Assembly: GCA_945875065.1 (NCBI GenBank) | Contig: CAMCJC010000002.1 | Coordinates: 1 to 26,502 of the forward strand | DNA from: an uncultured Propionibacteriaceae bacterium | Lineage (GTDB): Bacteria; Actinomycetota; Actinomycetes; Propionibacteriales; Propionibacteriaceae | Reading direction: 5' to 3' | Length of the DNA: 26,502 nt | Part shown: positions 16,153 through 23,272 of the stretch, piece by piece | How the letters are laid out: every line of letters starts with the position of its first letter | Numbering within the stretch: the stretch's first letter is position 1 | The notes under the pieces: model-generated | What the model was told of the DNA's origin: nothing | Seen by the model: the letters and a program-made list of their open reading frames with translations, nothing else | Databases searched by the model: none | Program-made: the position numbers and the translations under genes

Positions 16153-16186
16153 AAAAAACCCCCGTCGCCTGGGGCGCACGAGGGGG
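16153..16186 (-). terminator. Attenuator terminator in the ilvBNC leader
   Basis: On the minus strand CCCCCTCG (16186-16179) pairs with CGA-C-GGGGG (16167-16159), an 8-bp stem with one bulged C and an 11-base loop, followed by six T residues (16158-16153). It lies 36 bases before the ilvB start, between the leader peptide and the gene, so it can only act on the ilvBNC transcript itself. Confidence 0.85.
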
Positions 16187-16207
16187 CGTTTCGAGGTATC
16201 GAAACGC
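16186..16207 (-). promoter_or_regulatory. Hairpin between ilv leader peptide and terminator
   Basis: GCGTTTCGA (16207-16199) pairs perfectly over 9 bp with TCGAAACGC (16194-16186) around TACC. Its 5' arm begins 2 bases after the leader stop codon, within reach of a ribosome stalled on the Leu-Val-Ile-Val codons, and its 3' arm meets the terminator at one base. This is where an attenuator's pause or 1:2 hairpin would be. I see no convincing 2:3 antiterminator pairing by eye. Confidence 0.6.
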
Positions 16208-16208
16208 T

Positions 16209-16238
16209 TCAAACGATTACGAGCTGGCTGCTGGTCAT
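16209..16238 (-). CDS. ilvBNC leader peptide (9 residues, MTSSQLVIV)
   Basis: The 10-codon frame ATG to TGA encodes Met-Thr-Ser-Ser-Gln-Leu-Val-Ile-Val. All three branched-chain amino acids fall in four successive codons at its end (CTC GTA ATC GTT), the hallmark of an attenuation sensor. It lies 93 bases upstream of ilvB and is followed by a hairpin and an intrinsic terminator. No ribosome site precedes it. The -10 box ends 7 bases upstream, so its mRNA probably begins at the ATG. Confidence 0.85.
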   Translation of the reverse strand: MTSSQLVIV

Positions 16239-16244
16239 GCGCAA

Positions 16245-16273
16245 ACAATTGCGGTCCTGTGGCCTCATGTCAA
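16245..16273 (-). promoter_or_regulatory. Promoter of the ilvBNC operon
   Basis: On the minus strand a perfect TTGACA (16268-16273) is followed after 17 bases by AATTGT (16245-16250). The expected start is at the A of the leader-peptide ATG (16238). This gives a 122-base leader before ilvB. Confidence 0.7.
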
Positions 16274-16364
16274 GAGGGAGACGCGAACCGTCCCGCATGG
16301 CGAGACGGTGCCGCGACCAACCCTGAACCTCGACATCGACTAGAGGGTGTTTCGGCACTCGTTC

Positions 16365-16394
16365 TTGGTTCCTGACTAGGGCCCGGCTTACGGT
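16365..16394 (+). promoter_or_regulatory. Candidate promoter of the SH3b-RlpA gene
   Basis: TTGGTT (16365-16370) and TACGGT (16389-16394) are 18 bases apart, 33 bases upstream of the ATG at 16427. GAAGGAGA follows at 16415-16422 as the ribosome site. I looked here for the c-di-AMP riboswitch that precedes some actinobacterial cell-wall genes and did not see it. Confidence 0.4.
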
Positions 16395-16426
16395 CGATAA
16401 ACCTGGGTAAACGTGAAGGAGATGCC

Positions 16427-17473
16427 ATGCGTCACTTAAGAAGCCTGTTCGCCACGGTGGTGTTGACCGCGCTGCTAGCGCTGATCGCCCCAGCGATCTT
16501 CCCTTCGGGAGCCGCGAACGCGGCCTCGAACAGGCGCGTCACGGCGCTCGTCAACGTCAACATCCGTTCCGGGCCGGGAACGGACCACGAGCGGATCGGG
16601 CTCCTGGCAGGGGGCACGAGTATCCAAGCGCGAGGTGAGGCCAAGGACGGCTGGGTTCCAGTGACCTACGGCGATCGTGAGGGGTGGGTTTCACAGGCAT
16701 ACGTCTCGGGATCGAGTAAGGCTCCCTCCGCCGGCGGTTCGGCCGGCGAGGCTTGGACGACGACTCGCCTGAACGTGCGGCCCAGCGCCAGCACCGCCGA
16801 GTCGCCGCTAACGGTCCTAGACGAGGGGGCGAAGGTCGCTACGACCGGCACCACATCTGGTCGTTGGACCCAAATCTCCTGGGACGAATCGACCGCTTGG
16901 GTCGCGACCCGCTACCTGGCCTCGTCGCCTAAAGGCAGCGATCCGGAGCCCACGCCCGCACCGACCCCAACCCCGGAGCCAGCCCCCACGCCATCGGGCA
17001 CCCGATGGGCGAGCGCGGAGCTGAACCTTTGGACATCCGCGACCGGTGGCCAGCACTCCGGTACCGTCCCGGCCGGCACTGAGCTCGGGATCACCGGCAA
17101 CGTCGCCTCGGGGCGCGCCGAGGTTGTCTGGAAGGGCTCGGTACGGTGGGTCACCGCCCGGTACCTAAGCGATACCGCCCCGTCCTCGGGACAGGTACAA
17201 ACCTGCAAGGCGTCGTTCTACGGAGACGATACCGCCACTGCCTCCGGCGATCCGTTCGATCAGTGGGCGATGAAGGTCGCTCACAAGACGCTCCCGTTCG
17301 GGACGCGTCTGAAGGTAACCAACCCGAGCAACGGCAAGTCCGTCGTCGTCACCGTCAACGACCGGGGCCCCTACGTCGCCGGCCGGTGCCTCGACCTGAC
17401 CACCGGGGCATTCGCACAGATCGCGAGCACCAGCCAGGGCGTTATCGAGGTCGACTTCGTGGTCCTCAGCTGA
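16427..17473 (+). CDS. Secreted SH3b-repeat protein with C-terminal RlpA-like double-psi beta-barrel
   Basis: This 348-residue exported protein probably acts in the cell wall. It has a signal peptide (about 1-33, basic start, long hydrophobic core, then GAANAAS). Three bacterial SH3 domains follow (about 37-95, 108-165, 188-247), each with the pattern LNVRxxx...GWV/AWV. A proline-rich linker rich in Pro-Thr-Pro-Glu lies between the second and third. The RlpA-like barrel (about 253-348) has ASFYGDDTATASG, AHKTLPFGTRLKVTN, VTVNDRGPYVAGRCLDLT and the key aspartate of NDRGPY. Two cysteines (CKASFYG, GRCLDL) could form a disulfide. RlpA proteins can be septal lytic transglycosylases, but activity in SH3b fusions is unproven; wall binding is the safer call. 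Confidence 0.85.
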   Translation: MRHLRSLFATVVLTALLALIAPAIFPSGAANAASNRRVTALVNVNIRSGPGTDHERIGLLAGGTSIQARGEAKDGWVPVTYGDREGWVSQAYVSGSSKAPSAGGSAGEAWTTTRLNVRPSASTAESPLTVLDEGAKVATTGTTSGRWTQISWDESTAWVATRYLASSPKGSDPEPTPAPTPTPEPAPTPSGTRWASAELNLWTSATGGQHSGTVPAGTELGITGNVASGRAEVVWKGSVRWVTARYLSDTAPSSGQVQTCKASFYGDDTATASGDPFDQWAMKVAHKTLPFGTRLKVTNPSNGKSVVVTVNDRGPYVAGRCLDLTTGAFAQIASTSQGVIEVDFVVLS

Positions 17474-17529
17474 CCGGTTGATTCTAAGACGCTTGCCAGG
17501 GCAGATGCGCGGTGCGGGATAGTGGGTGT

Positions 17530-20500
17530 ATGACATCCGCTGCCCACATCGCCGCAATTAACCTGCGCCTACGCTTGCTAGAGCTGCCTGTCCCAGCCGA
17601 TTCGGGCGATGAGACGGGTGCCGAGCTGGTCCGTCCCCTGCTCGCTAGGCAGCGTGAACTCGACCGCAGGCTATCCCACCAGCTCCCGGCGGCTGACGAG
17701 CGGATCCAGGCATTCCTGGACTCGTATCTCGAAGGCACGGGCACCAGCCCGCAGCTGCCACGGCACACGTTCGTGCTGGACCAGCCCGGGCTCGCACGTT
17801 CTCTGTCGCTGCCGATCGACGGTGACACCTTCGTCTCCGAGTATGTGAGCAGCTATCGGACCGCCAACGGCGTCCTGCACAACCCCGCCAATGATCGGCG
17901 AACCACAAAGGGCGTATTCCACGTCGCTGAGGGTGGGCTTCCGATCCAGCAGGACAAGCTCGCCGTGCCGCGTGAGGTCTACGGCCGGCTCCTGGAACAC
18001 GCCTTGCAGCCGCCCGCCAAAACCATGACGCTGCCCTATACCGCCGGCCAGGACGATCCTGCTCGGGCTTGGGTTTCGCTGCTGCTTCGTCCCGTGGTCG
18101 TGCCGGAGGTGCCCGGCCAGTTCCGCGAGCGCAGCCTCGAGATCCGGTTCTTCGCCCCTGGGAGCCTCGTCGCCAACCTCGACTTCGTCGAGGGCATTTT
18201 CGGCAACGGCGGCGACCCGTATCTGGCGGAGAATGACGCGACTCTTCGGCCCCGCGGCTGGACCGGGCACAGCGGCGCGGTCATCCTGGCTCCGCACCTG
18301 ACCAAGCTCACCAAGAAGGAGCTCGGCCTGCCCCACGTAGACGAGGCCACCGAACGGCAGCGCCGCGATGGCATGTGCTGGAGCGAGCCGGGCGAGCTGT
18401 ACAACGGCGGGCAGGCGTTCAAGGTCTGCGCCCGCGACGAGCGGGGCGTCATCGTCACCGTCATCGCCGACAATTACTTCGGCTACTGCAAGAAGGAGGT
18501 CAAGGCGCAGATCAGCTACGCCGCGAACCTTCTCGGTCTCGTTGAGGAGGAGCACGCCGGCGGTGCCGTCTGCTTCCCCTCGTACAATCTCGGCCAGCAG
18601 TTCACCGACCACTACGCCGACCCGAGCTTCCGCCTCGCCGACGTCGTCGCCCGTGACCCGCAGCGGTTCATTCCGCAGCCGGAGGGGCACGCGCTCGACA
18701 AGGAGAACCAGAGCATAGTGCTGGTGCCCGAACGGTCCACGTTCAGCCTCCGTACCCAGCTGGTCACCTGGGAGGTCGATGGGAGGGCCGGGTCGATCCC
18801 GCTGCGCGCGGACCGCTCGTACATCGGCCCGGACGGATACATCGTTGAGCTGCGTCACCTGGCGGCCGACGGCGCTCAATGGACGCTGGTCGGGACGGCC
18901 CCCGGGGCGACGCACTGCCACAAGCCAGCCACGGTCTCCGGCGGCGGCAAGTCCGAAATCTCGAAGGCCATCACCGATGCGATTATCACGGGCGACGCGT
19001 ATGTTCGCGACTTCGACGAGGACATGGCGGCGGTCACCGCGATCCTTGAACACGACTACTCGGACCGGTTCGCCGACCCGGCTCTGGTCGGTTCGGACAC
19101 TCGCCCCGTCCTGTCGGATCAGCGCTCGGTGGGGTCGGTCATCAAGCTGCTCACCCCATCATCCGACTACAGCGCCTCGTACAACGAGTGGTTGGAGGCG
19201 ATCCCAAACCATGTCAAGGAGCTCGTGTACGTCGTCAAGCGGTTCTACCGCCCGGAGTGGGGTGAGGACTGGGCGAGTCACTTCACGGTCGGAATCATCA
19301 ACGGCCGCAAGGGCAGCTCGCTGCGGCTTGACGGCGACAAGATCCTAGTCAACATGTTGCGGGTCGGGTTCGCTCCCGACGGTTCGTGGCGGCTGTTCGG
19401 GCTGCGGCACGACTTCCATCCGGCCGTGAAGATCCAAACCGAGGATGACATCACCGCCAGCATCGTCGTGCCACCGGCCGAGGGCGAGACCGTCTCCCGC
19501 AAGTACGTCAAGAACTGTGAAAACCTGCTGTTCCAGCGTCCCGACGACGCCAAGCACCGCGGCTATGACAAGCAGGCGGAGGAGGACATCTCGCGGCCGG
19601 GCACGTTCTTGTCCAACTTCGAGCCTCTGGACCAGAAGGCGGCACGGGCTTTGGTAGACAACGCGGTCGGGTTCAGTCAGTACACCGCCCCGATGCGCGA
19701 CCTGCTGCGACGGTTCGCCGACGGCGAGGCCGGCATGTCGGCGTGGGTAGTCAGCTCTGCCCACACACGTCTTGTCGGTGGCAAACGGTCCAAGAACCCC
19801 CGCTATCTCCAAACTCGCCCCGACATCGCCAACCCACAGGCGCGGGCCCTGGCCAGCCTTGCCACCCGGCTGCGCCGTCGCCTGCCGATGACCCGGGCGC
19901 TGACGCTGCCAGTAGACATCGTGGCCGCCGGGCGCCGCAACAACCCGGCTGAGGACGGCATCCCGCCGCTGTGCGCCTACTCGCCCCTGCACTACATGGA
20001 ACTTCCCGAGCTGTTCATGGAGTTCATCAGTTCCATGACCGGAAAATCACCTTCCACGACCGGGGCAGGCTCGGAGGGCGCGATGACCAAGGGACCGTTC
20101 AACGCATTGCCGTCCGTGTTCGACCTCAACGCGGCGTTGCTGTCGTTCATCCTTACCGGCTACGACGGTTGGTTGTCGAGCGCCGGCGTCGTCGGCCCTC
20201 ACGTGCGCGTCGACCACGACATCAGCCTGCTGGTGCCCGAGGTGTTCTCCCGAATGAGCCTCGCCGAGCGCGATGCCGCTAACCTGATCGCGGAAGGCTG
20301 CCTCGAGCGGATCGGAGACTTCGAGGTCGACGGGGAACTGATCCTCGCGAGCCGCCTCGGCTACCGCATGACCGAGAAGTTCGCCTCGAAGTACTTCGGC
20401 CGCATCTTCCTTCACCCTCACGTCGTGTTCACGCCGGAGATGCTGCGGCCCGAGCTGCAGGACCCGGCTGTGTTCGCCGAGTCCGTGCGGACCATTTCGA

Positions 20501-20904
20501 AGACGCACAAGCGGGTCGCGCAGGCCTACTTCGATGACGGCACGGCGTCCCTGGCGATCCCGCCGGTCCGCGCCTTGTTGGAAGTGATGGCCACCGGCTT
20601 CACGGCCGATGGCCACACCCTGGATGACGCCGAGTTCCGGGCTCTGTTCACGCGCGAGTCGGTGCTGGCGTCGTCCTGGTATGCCGACCGGGTCACCGCG
20701 TTGCGGGACATTGAGCTGTCCCGGCTTGAACGCTCGCTTGAGTACATTGATGAGTTCACGTCCAACGAGTTGCATCGCCAGATCGCGAGCCGGCTCGGCC
20801 TGGCCGCCCGTCGCGCCTCCGTGGTATCTCGCATGCGGGATCTGCAAGAGCGGCCCGAACTGCTGTGGGGCACGCTCGGCCGACAGGTGCAGTGGCGGCC
20901 GTGA
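17530..20904 (+). CDS. Putative diphosphate-dependent PEP carboxykinase (PPi-PEPCK)
   Basis: This 1124-residue soluble protein has no signal or membrane segment. I recognise it by size and sequence character as the large PPi-type phosphoenolpyruvate carboxykinase (EC 4.1.1.38) known from Propionibacterium and Entamoeba, which interconverts oxaloacetate plus PPi with PEP, CO2 and Pi. Visible signs are TKGVFHVAEGGLPIQQDK (about 125-145), a tyrosine/cysteine-rich region around DNYFGYCKKEVKAQISYAANL, and a kinase-type glycine loop SGGGKSE at 470-476. These proteins are often annotated as hypothetical because they align poorly with GTP or ATP enzymes. The start at 17530 is chosen because GATAGT (17518-17523) ends 7 bases before it, suggesting a leaderless message; a GTG 18 bases upstream is the alternative. 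It converges with dprA, 4 bases apart, without a terminator. Confidence 0.7.
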   Translation: MTSAAHIAAINLRLRLLELPVPADSGDETGAELVRPLLARQRELDRRLSHQLPAADERIQAFLDSYLEGTGTSPQLPRHTFVLDQPGLARSLSLPIDGDTFVSEYVSSYRTANGVLHNPANDRRTTKGVFHVAEGGLPIQQDKLAVPREVYGRLLEHALQPPAKTMTLPYTAGQDDPARAWVSLLLRPVVVPEVPGQFRERSLEIRFFAPGSLVANLDFVEGIFGNGGDPYLAENDATLRPRGWTGHSGAVILAPHLTKLTKKELGLPHVDEATERQRRDGMCWSEPGELYNGGQAFKVCARDERGVIVTVIADNYFGYCKKEVKAQISYAANLLGLVEEEHAGGAVCFPSYNLGQQFTDHYADPSFRLADVVARDPQRFIPQPEGHALDKENQSIVLVPERSTFSLRTQLVTWEVDGRAGSIPLRADRSYIGPDGYIVELRHLAADGAQWTLVGTAPGATHCHKPATVSGGGKSEISKAITDAIITGDAYVRDFDEDMAAVTAILEHDYSDRFADPALVGSDTRPVLSDQRSVGSVIKLLTPSSDYSASYNEWLEAIPNHVKELVYVVKRFYRPEWGEDWASHFTVGIINGRKGSSLRLDGDKILVNMLRVGFAPDGSWRLFGLRHDFHPAVKIQTEDDITASIVVPPAEGETVSRKYVKNCENLLFQRPDDAKHRGYDKQAEEDISRPGTFLSNFEPLDQKAARALVDNAVGFSQYTAPMRDLLRRFADGEAGMSAWVVSSAHTRLVGGKRSKNPRYLQTRPDIANPQARALASLATRLRRRLPMTRALTLPVDIVAAGRRNNPAEDGIPPLCAYSPLHYMELPELFMEFISSMTGKSPSTTGAGSEGAMTKGPFNALPSVFDLNAALLSFILTGYDGWLSSAGVVGPHVRVDHDISLLVPEVFSRMSLAERDAANLIAEGCLERIGDFEVDGELILASRLGYRMTEKFASKYFGRIFLHPHVVFTPEMLRPELQDPAVFAESVRTISKTHKRVAQAYFDDGTASLAIPPVRALLEVMATGFTADGHTLDDAEFRALFTRESVLASSWYADRVTALRDIELSRLERSLEYIDEFTSNELHRQIASRLGLAARRASVVSRMRDLQERPELLWGTLGRQVQWRP

Positions 20905-20908
20905 CCGG

Positions 20909-22009
20909 CTAGCGGCGCGGTAGGCGCCACCCTTCGGGAACCTCGTCGAGCCAGCCGAACTCGACGAGTTCCGAGGCTGCGGCGAGCACCTGCGGGACAG
21001 TGAGTCCGGTGGTGACGGCGAGCTCCCCCGCCCCGACGGCGCCGCGGGCCGGCACCGCCTCGCGCACCAGTCGCAGGCGCTCCGGCAGGCGATCGATCGG
21101 GCGGTCCGCGCCACTCAGCATCGTCTCGGGCACCGACCCCAGCGGTTCCAGAAGGGCCAGCGCCTCCTCGGCGGAGGTGATGAGGGTTGCGGCCTGGTCT
21201 CGGATCAGTTGGTGAGTCGCCACCGACATTGATGAGGTCACCGGCCCGGGAATGGCCATGAGCAGCCGGCCCAGTTCACCGCACCACGAAGCAGTGTTCC
21301 TCGCGCCCGACCGGGCGCTGGCTTCCACGATCACAGTACCCATACCAAGCGCCGCTATCAGGCGGTTGCGCGCCAGGAAGCTCGCCCGCATCGGGCGGCT
21401 CCCCGGCGGCGACTCGGTCAGCACGGCACCGGTGGCTTCGATCTGGGCCCGCAAGTCCGCATGGCTCGCCGGGTAGGTGTGGTCAATGCCATTGGCCATG
21501 ACAGCAATGCTCTGGCCCCGGACCGCCAGCGCGCCCCGGTGGGCCGCCGAGTCGATGCCGAAGGCCAGCCCGGAGATCACAGCCCATCCGGCCTCGGCGA
21601 GCCCAGCAGCCAGGTCGGCCGCGACATGCAGCCCGTAGCCAGTGGCGGCCCGGGCCCCCACCACGGCCACGCTGCGCTTCGGGTTAGGAACCGGGCAGCG
21701 GCCGCGCAGCCACAGCCCGAAGGGTGCGCCGCCCATGTCTCCCAGGCGGATCGCCGACAGTTCGTCGAGTTCCACCGGCCATTCAGCGTCCCCTGGGATC
21801 AGGAACCGTGCCCCGGCGCGTTCGGTCTCGGCCTCGATTGCCGCGAGGTCTAGGGTTCGGGCGCGCCGCCCCAGGGCCGTCTCCTCCTGGGATCGCACCG
21901 CCTCCCAAACTTCCGTCGGCTCGTAGCGTTCCAGAAGAGCGGCTAGGTGGGGGTCAGCCACCTTGTTCAGCGCGCACAGCCCCATGCGGGCTCGCCGTTG
22001 CTCATCCAT
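20909..22009 (-). CDS. dprA: DNA-processing protein DprA
   Basis: DprA loads RecA on incoming single-stranded DNA during transformation. The 366-residue product starts MDEQRRARMGLCALNKV, has an N-terminal helical region (about 1-75), then the Rossmann-like core (about 80-285) with SVAVVGARAATGYG, VISGLAFGIDSAAHRGAL, NGIDHTYPASHADL and PMRASFLARNRLIAALG. A C-terminal winged helix (about 300-366) has VGAGELAVTTGLTVPQVLAAASELVEFGWL. The ATG shares its A with the comM stop (TGATG), so it is coupled to comM. An in-frame start 237 bases earlier would lie inside comM and is rejected. With comM truncated, dprA may depend on another promoter. Confidence 0.92.
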   Translation of the reverse strand: MDEQRRARMGLCALNKVADPHLAALLERYEPTEVWEAVRSQEETALGRRARTLDLAAIEAETERAGARFLIPGDAEWPVELDELSAIRLGDMGGAPFGLWLRGRCPVPNPKRSVAVVGARAATGYGLHVAADLAAGLAEAGWAVISGLAFGIDSAAHRGALAVRGQSIAVMANGIDHTYPASHADLRAQIEATGAVLTESPPGSRPMRASFLARNRLIAALGMGTVIVEASARSGARNTASWCGELGRLLMAIPGPVTSSMSVATHQLIRDQAATLITSAEEALALLEPLGSVPETMLSGADRPIDRLPERLRLVREAVPARGAVGAGELAVTTGLTVPQVLAAASELVEFGWLDEVPEGWRLPRR

Positions 22010-22644
22010 CACGCCGCCTTCCCAAGTTCGCCCACACGCATCGTCATCGCAATCCGAACCGAGTCGGACGAGGGACGGTTCTCGCCAGCCAGATCGGCGA
22101 TGGTCCAGGCTAGGCGCAGCACCTTGTCCACTCCCCGCACAGACAGCTGCCCACGGGCTAGCGCCTTCTCCAGGGGCCGGGTTTCCTCCGGTAGCGGCAG
22201 CTCGCGCCGCAGGTAGGGGCCCGGGACCTCGCCGTTGGTGCGCCACGGCGTGCCCGCCAGGCGGCCCAGCTGCCGGGCGCGGGCCTCCGCTACACGCTCG
22301 GCGATCGCTGCGCTGGACTCCCCCAATTCGATCGGCGACCCAACCGTCAAGTGCTTGACCGGCAACATGTGGTGGCGGATATCGATTCGATCCATGATGG
22401 GGCCGCTGAGGCGTTCCTGATACCTACGCACCGTGAAGGGCGAGCATGTGCACTGCTTTCCAGCCACCCCGGAGAATCCGCACGGGCACGGGTTGGCCGC
22501 CAAGACCAGCTGGAATCTAGCCGGGTACCGCACCTGACCCATGGCGCGGCCAATGGTCACCCATCCCGACTCGAGTGGTGTCCGAAGGCTGTCGAGGATC
22601 CTGGCGCCAAACTGGGGTGCCTCGTCGCCAGATAGAAAGCACAC
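22009..22644 (-). pseudogene. comM: comM (YifB-type Mg-chelatase-like AAA+ ATPase), 5'-truncated
   Basis: Only the C-terminal 210 or so residues of a protein normally near 500 remain. ComM is a hexameric helicase that aids branch migration in natural transformation. What is left starts just before Walker B, runs through TPLESGWVTIGRAMG, FQLVLAANPCPCGFSG, the CTCSP zinc-like cluster, RRYQERLSGPIMDRIDI, and the C-terminal domain with QLSVRGVDKVLRLAWTIADL. The Lon-like N-terminal domain and Walker A are missing. The Walker B that usually reads FLDEAP is FLSGDEAP, a two-residue insertion. No ribosome site precedes the first usable codon (GTG at 22644). Upstream lies unrelated DNA, then an IS481 remnant and defence genes. 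It is almost certainly non-functional. Confidence 0.85.
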
Positions 22645-22647
22645 CCC

Positions 22648-22892
22648 TACGGATGGGTCTATTGTAGCGGGATACTGAGCTACCTCGCGCGAGCGACGTA
22701 TCTCCCAGCGACAGGTGGCCCGGTTCGCGGACGCTTGGACAGACCGGCGACCGTGGCTGTGGAACCGCGGACACCCGTGACATTGTGTGTCGGCTGACGA
22801 GACAGGCGACCTAACCGGCCCGTCGGATTCCCTCCGCGAGCGAAAGAGCGTCGGGAATGTGTGCTGGCCCTGTCACGATTCAGGACAGACAC
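22648..22892. other. Unassigned stretch between comM fragment and IS remnant
   Basis: About 245 bases with no recognised gene. The minus frame leading into comM stays open upstream (reading ...EVAQYPATIDPSVG) but does not resemble ComM there. GTCACGATTCAGGAC at 22872-22886 recurs at 23265-23279 with one change. Confidence 0.4.
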
Positions 22893-23185
22893 TCACGGTC
22901 CCCCTTGATGCCCAACTCGATCGATCAGACGCGCCGACCATTTCCGCTCCTGCCGGAGCCGCTCGATCAAAGCCACGACCTCGTCTAGGGCCTGAGGCGG
23001 ACAGAGAATCGGGCGGCTGGTTAGGCCTCCTGGACCAGCTTCGCCGTGCTGCCGGTCACAGTTGACCTATTTCGAAGTGGTCGCGCGACCGACGACCATC
23101 TCAGCGACGACGTGGGCGGTCGGACGGATAGTTCGACGACCACCACTCTGGTGAGAGCCCGCCACCCTACGGCATCGCCCGGGCA
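22893..23185 (-). mobile_element. Decayed IS481-family transposase fragment (N-terminal part)
   Basis: From 23132 to 22893 on the minus strand one frame reads RPTAHVVAE, then RATTSK, a TAG where a tryptophan is expected, then DRQHGEAG and ALDEVVALIERLRQERKWSARLI before stopping. This matches the helix-turn-helix start of IS481-type transposases (patterns like RATxSKWVxRYRxHGEAGL and VVALIERLRRERKWSARRI). Upstream, in another frame, GWRALTRVVVVE continues the match to about 23185, implying a frameshift. The catalytic DDE part is absent. No terminal repeats were found. It marks past insertion and deletion between comM and the defence genes. Confidence 0.7.
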
Positions 23186-23272
23186 TCAAAAATCGAACGA
23201 GCCTCAACAATTGGCGCCCTCGGCGCCGGTCCGGGAGCTCGCTAGGTCGAACGGTTGGCGCCTGGTCACGGT

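Noticed and set aside
16239..16426. Possible c-di-AMP riboswitch upstream of the RlpA-like gene
   Set aside because: Such switches precede some actinobacterial wall genes, but I could not find the conserved core; the space is taken by two divergent promoters.
17671..19053. 460-codon minus-strand frame
   Set aside because: It is antisense to the PPi-PEPCK gene, with no recognisable domain and no ribosome site.
22787..23065. 92-codon plus-strand frame between comM and the helicase
   Set aside because: It is antisense to the IS481 transposase remnant and resembles no protein family.
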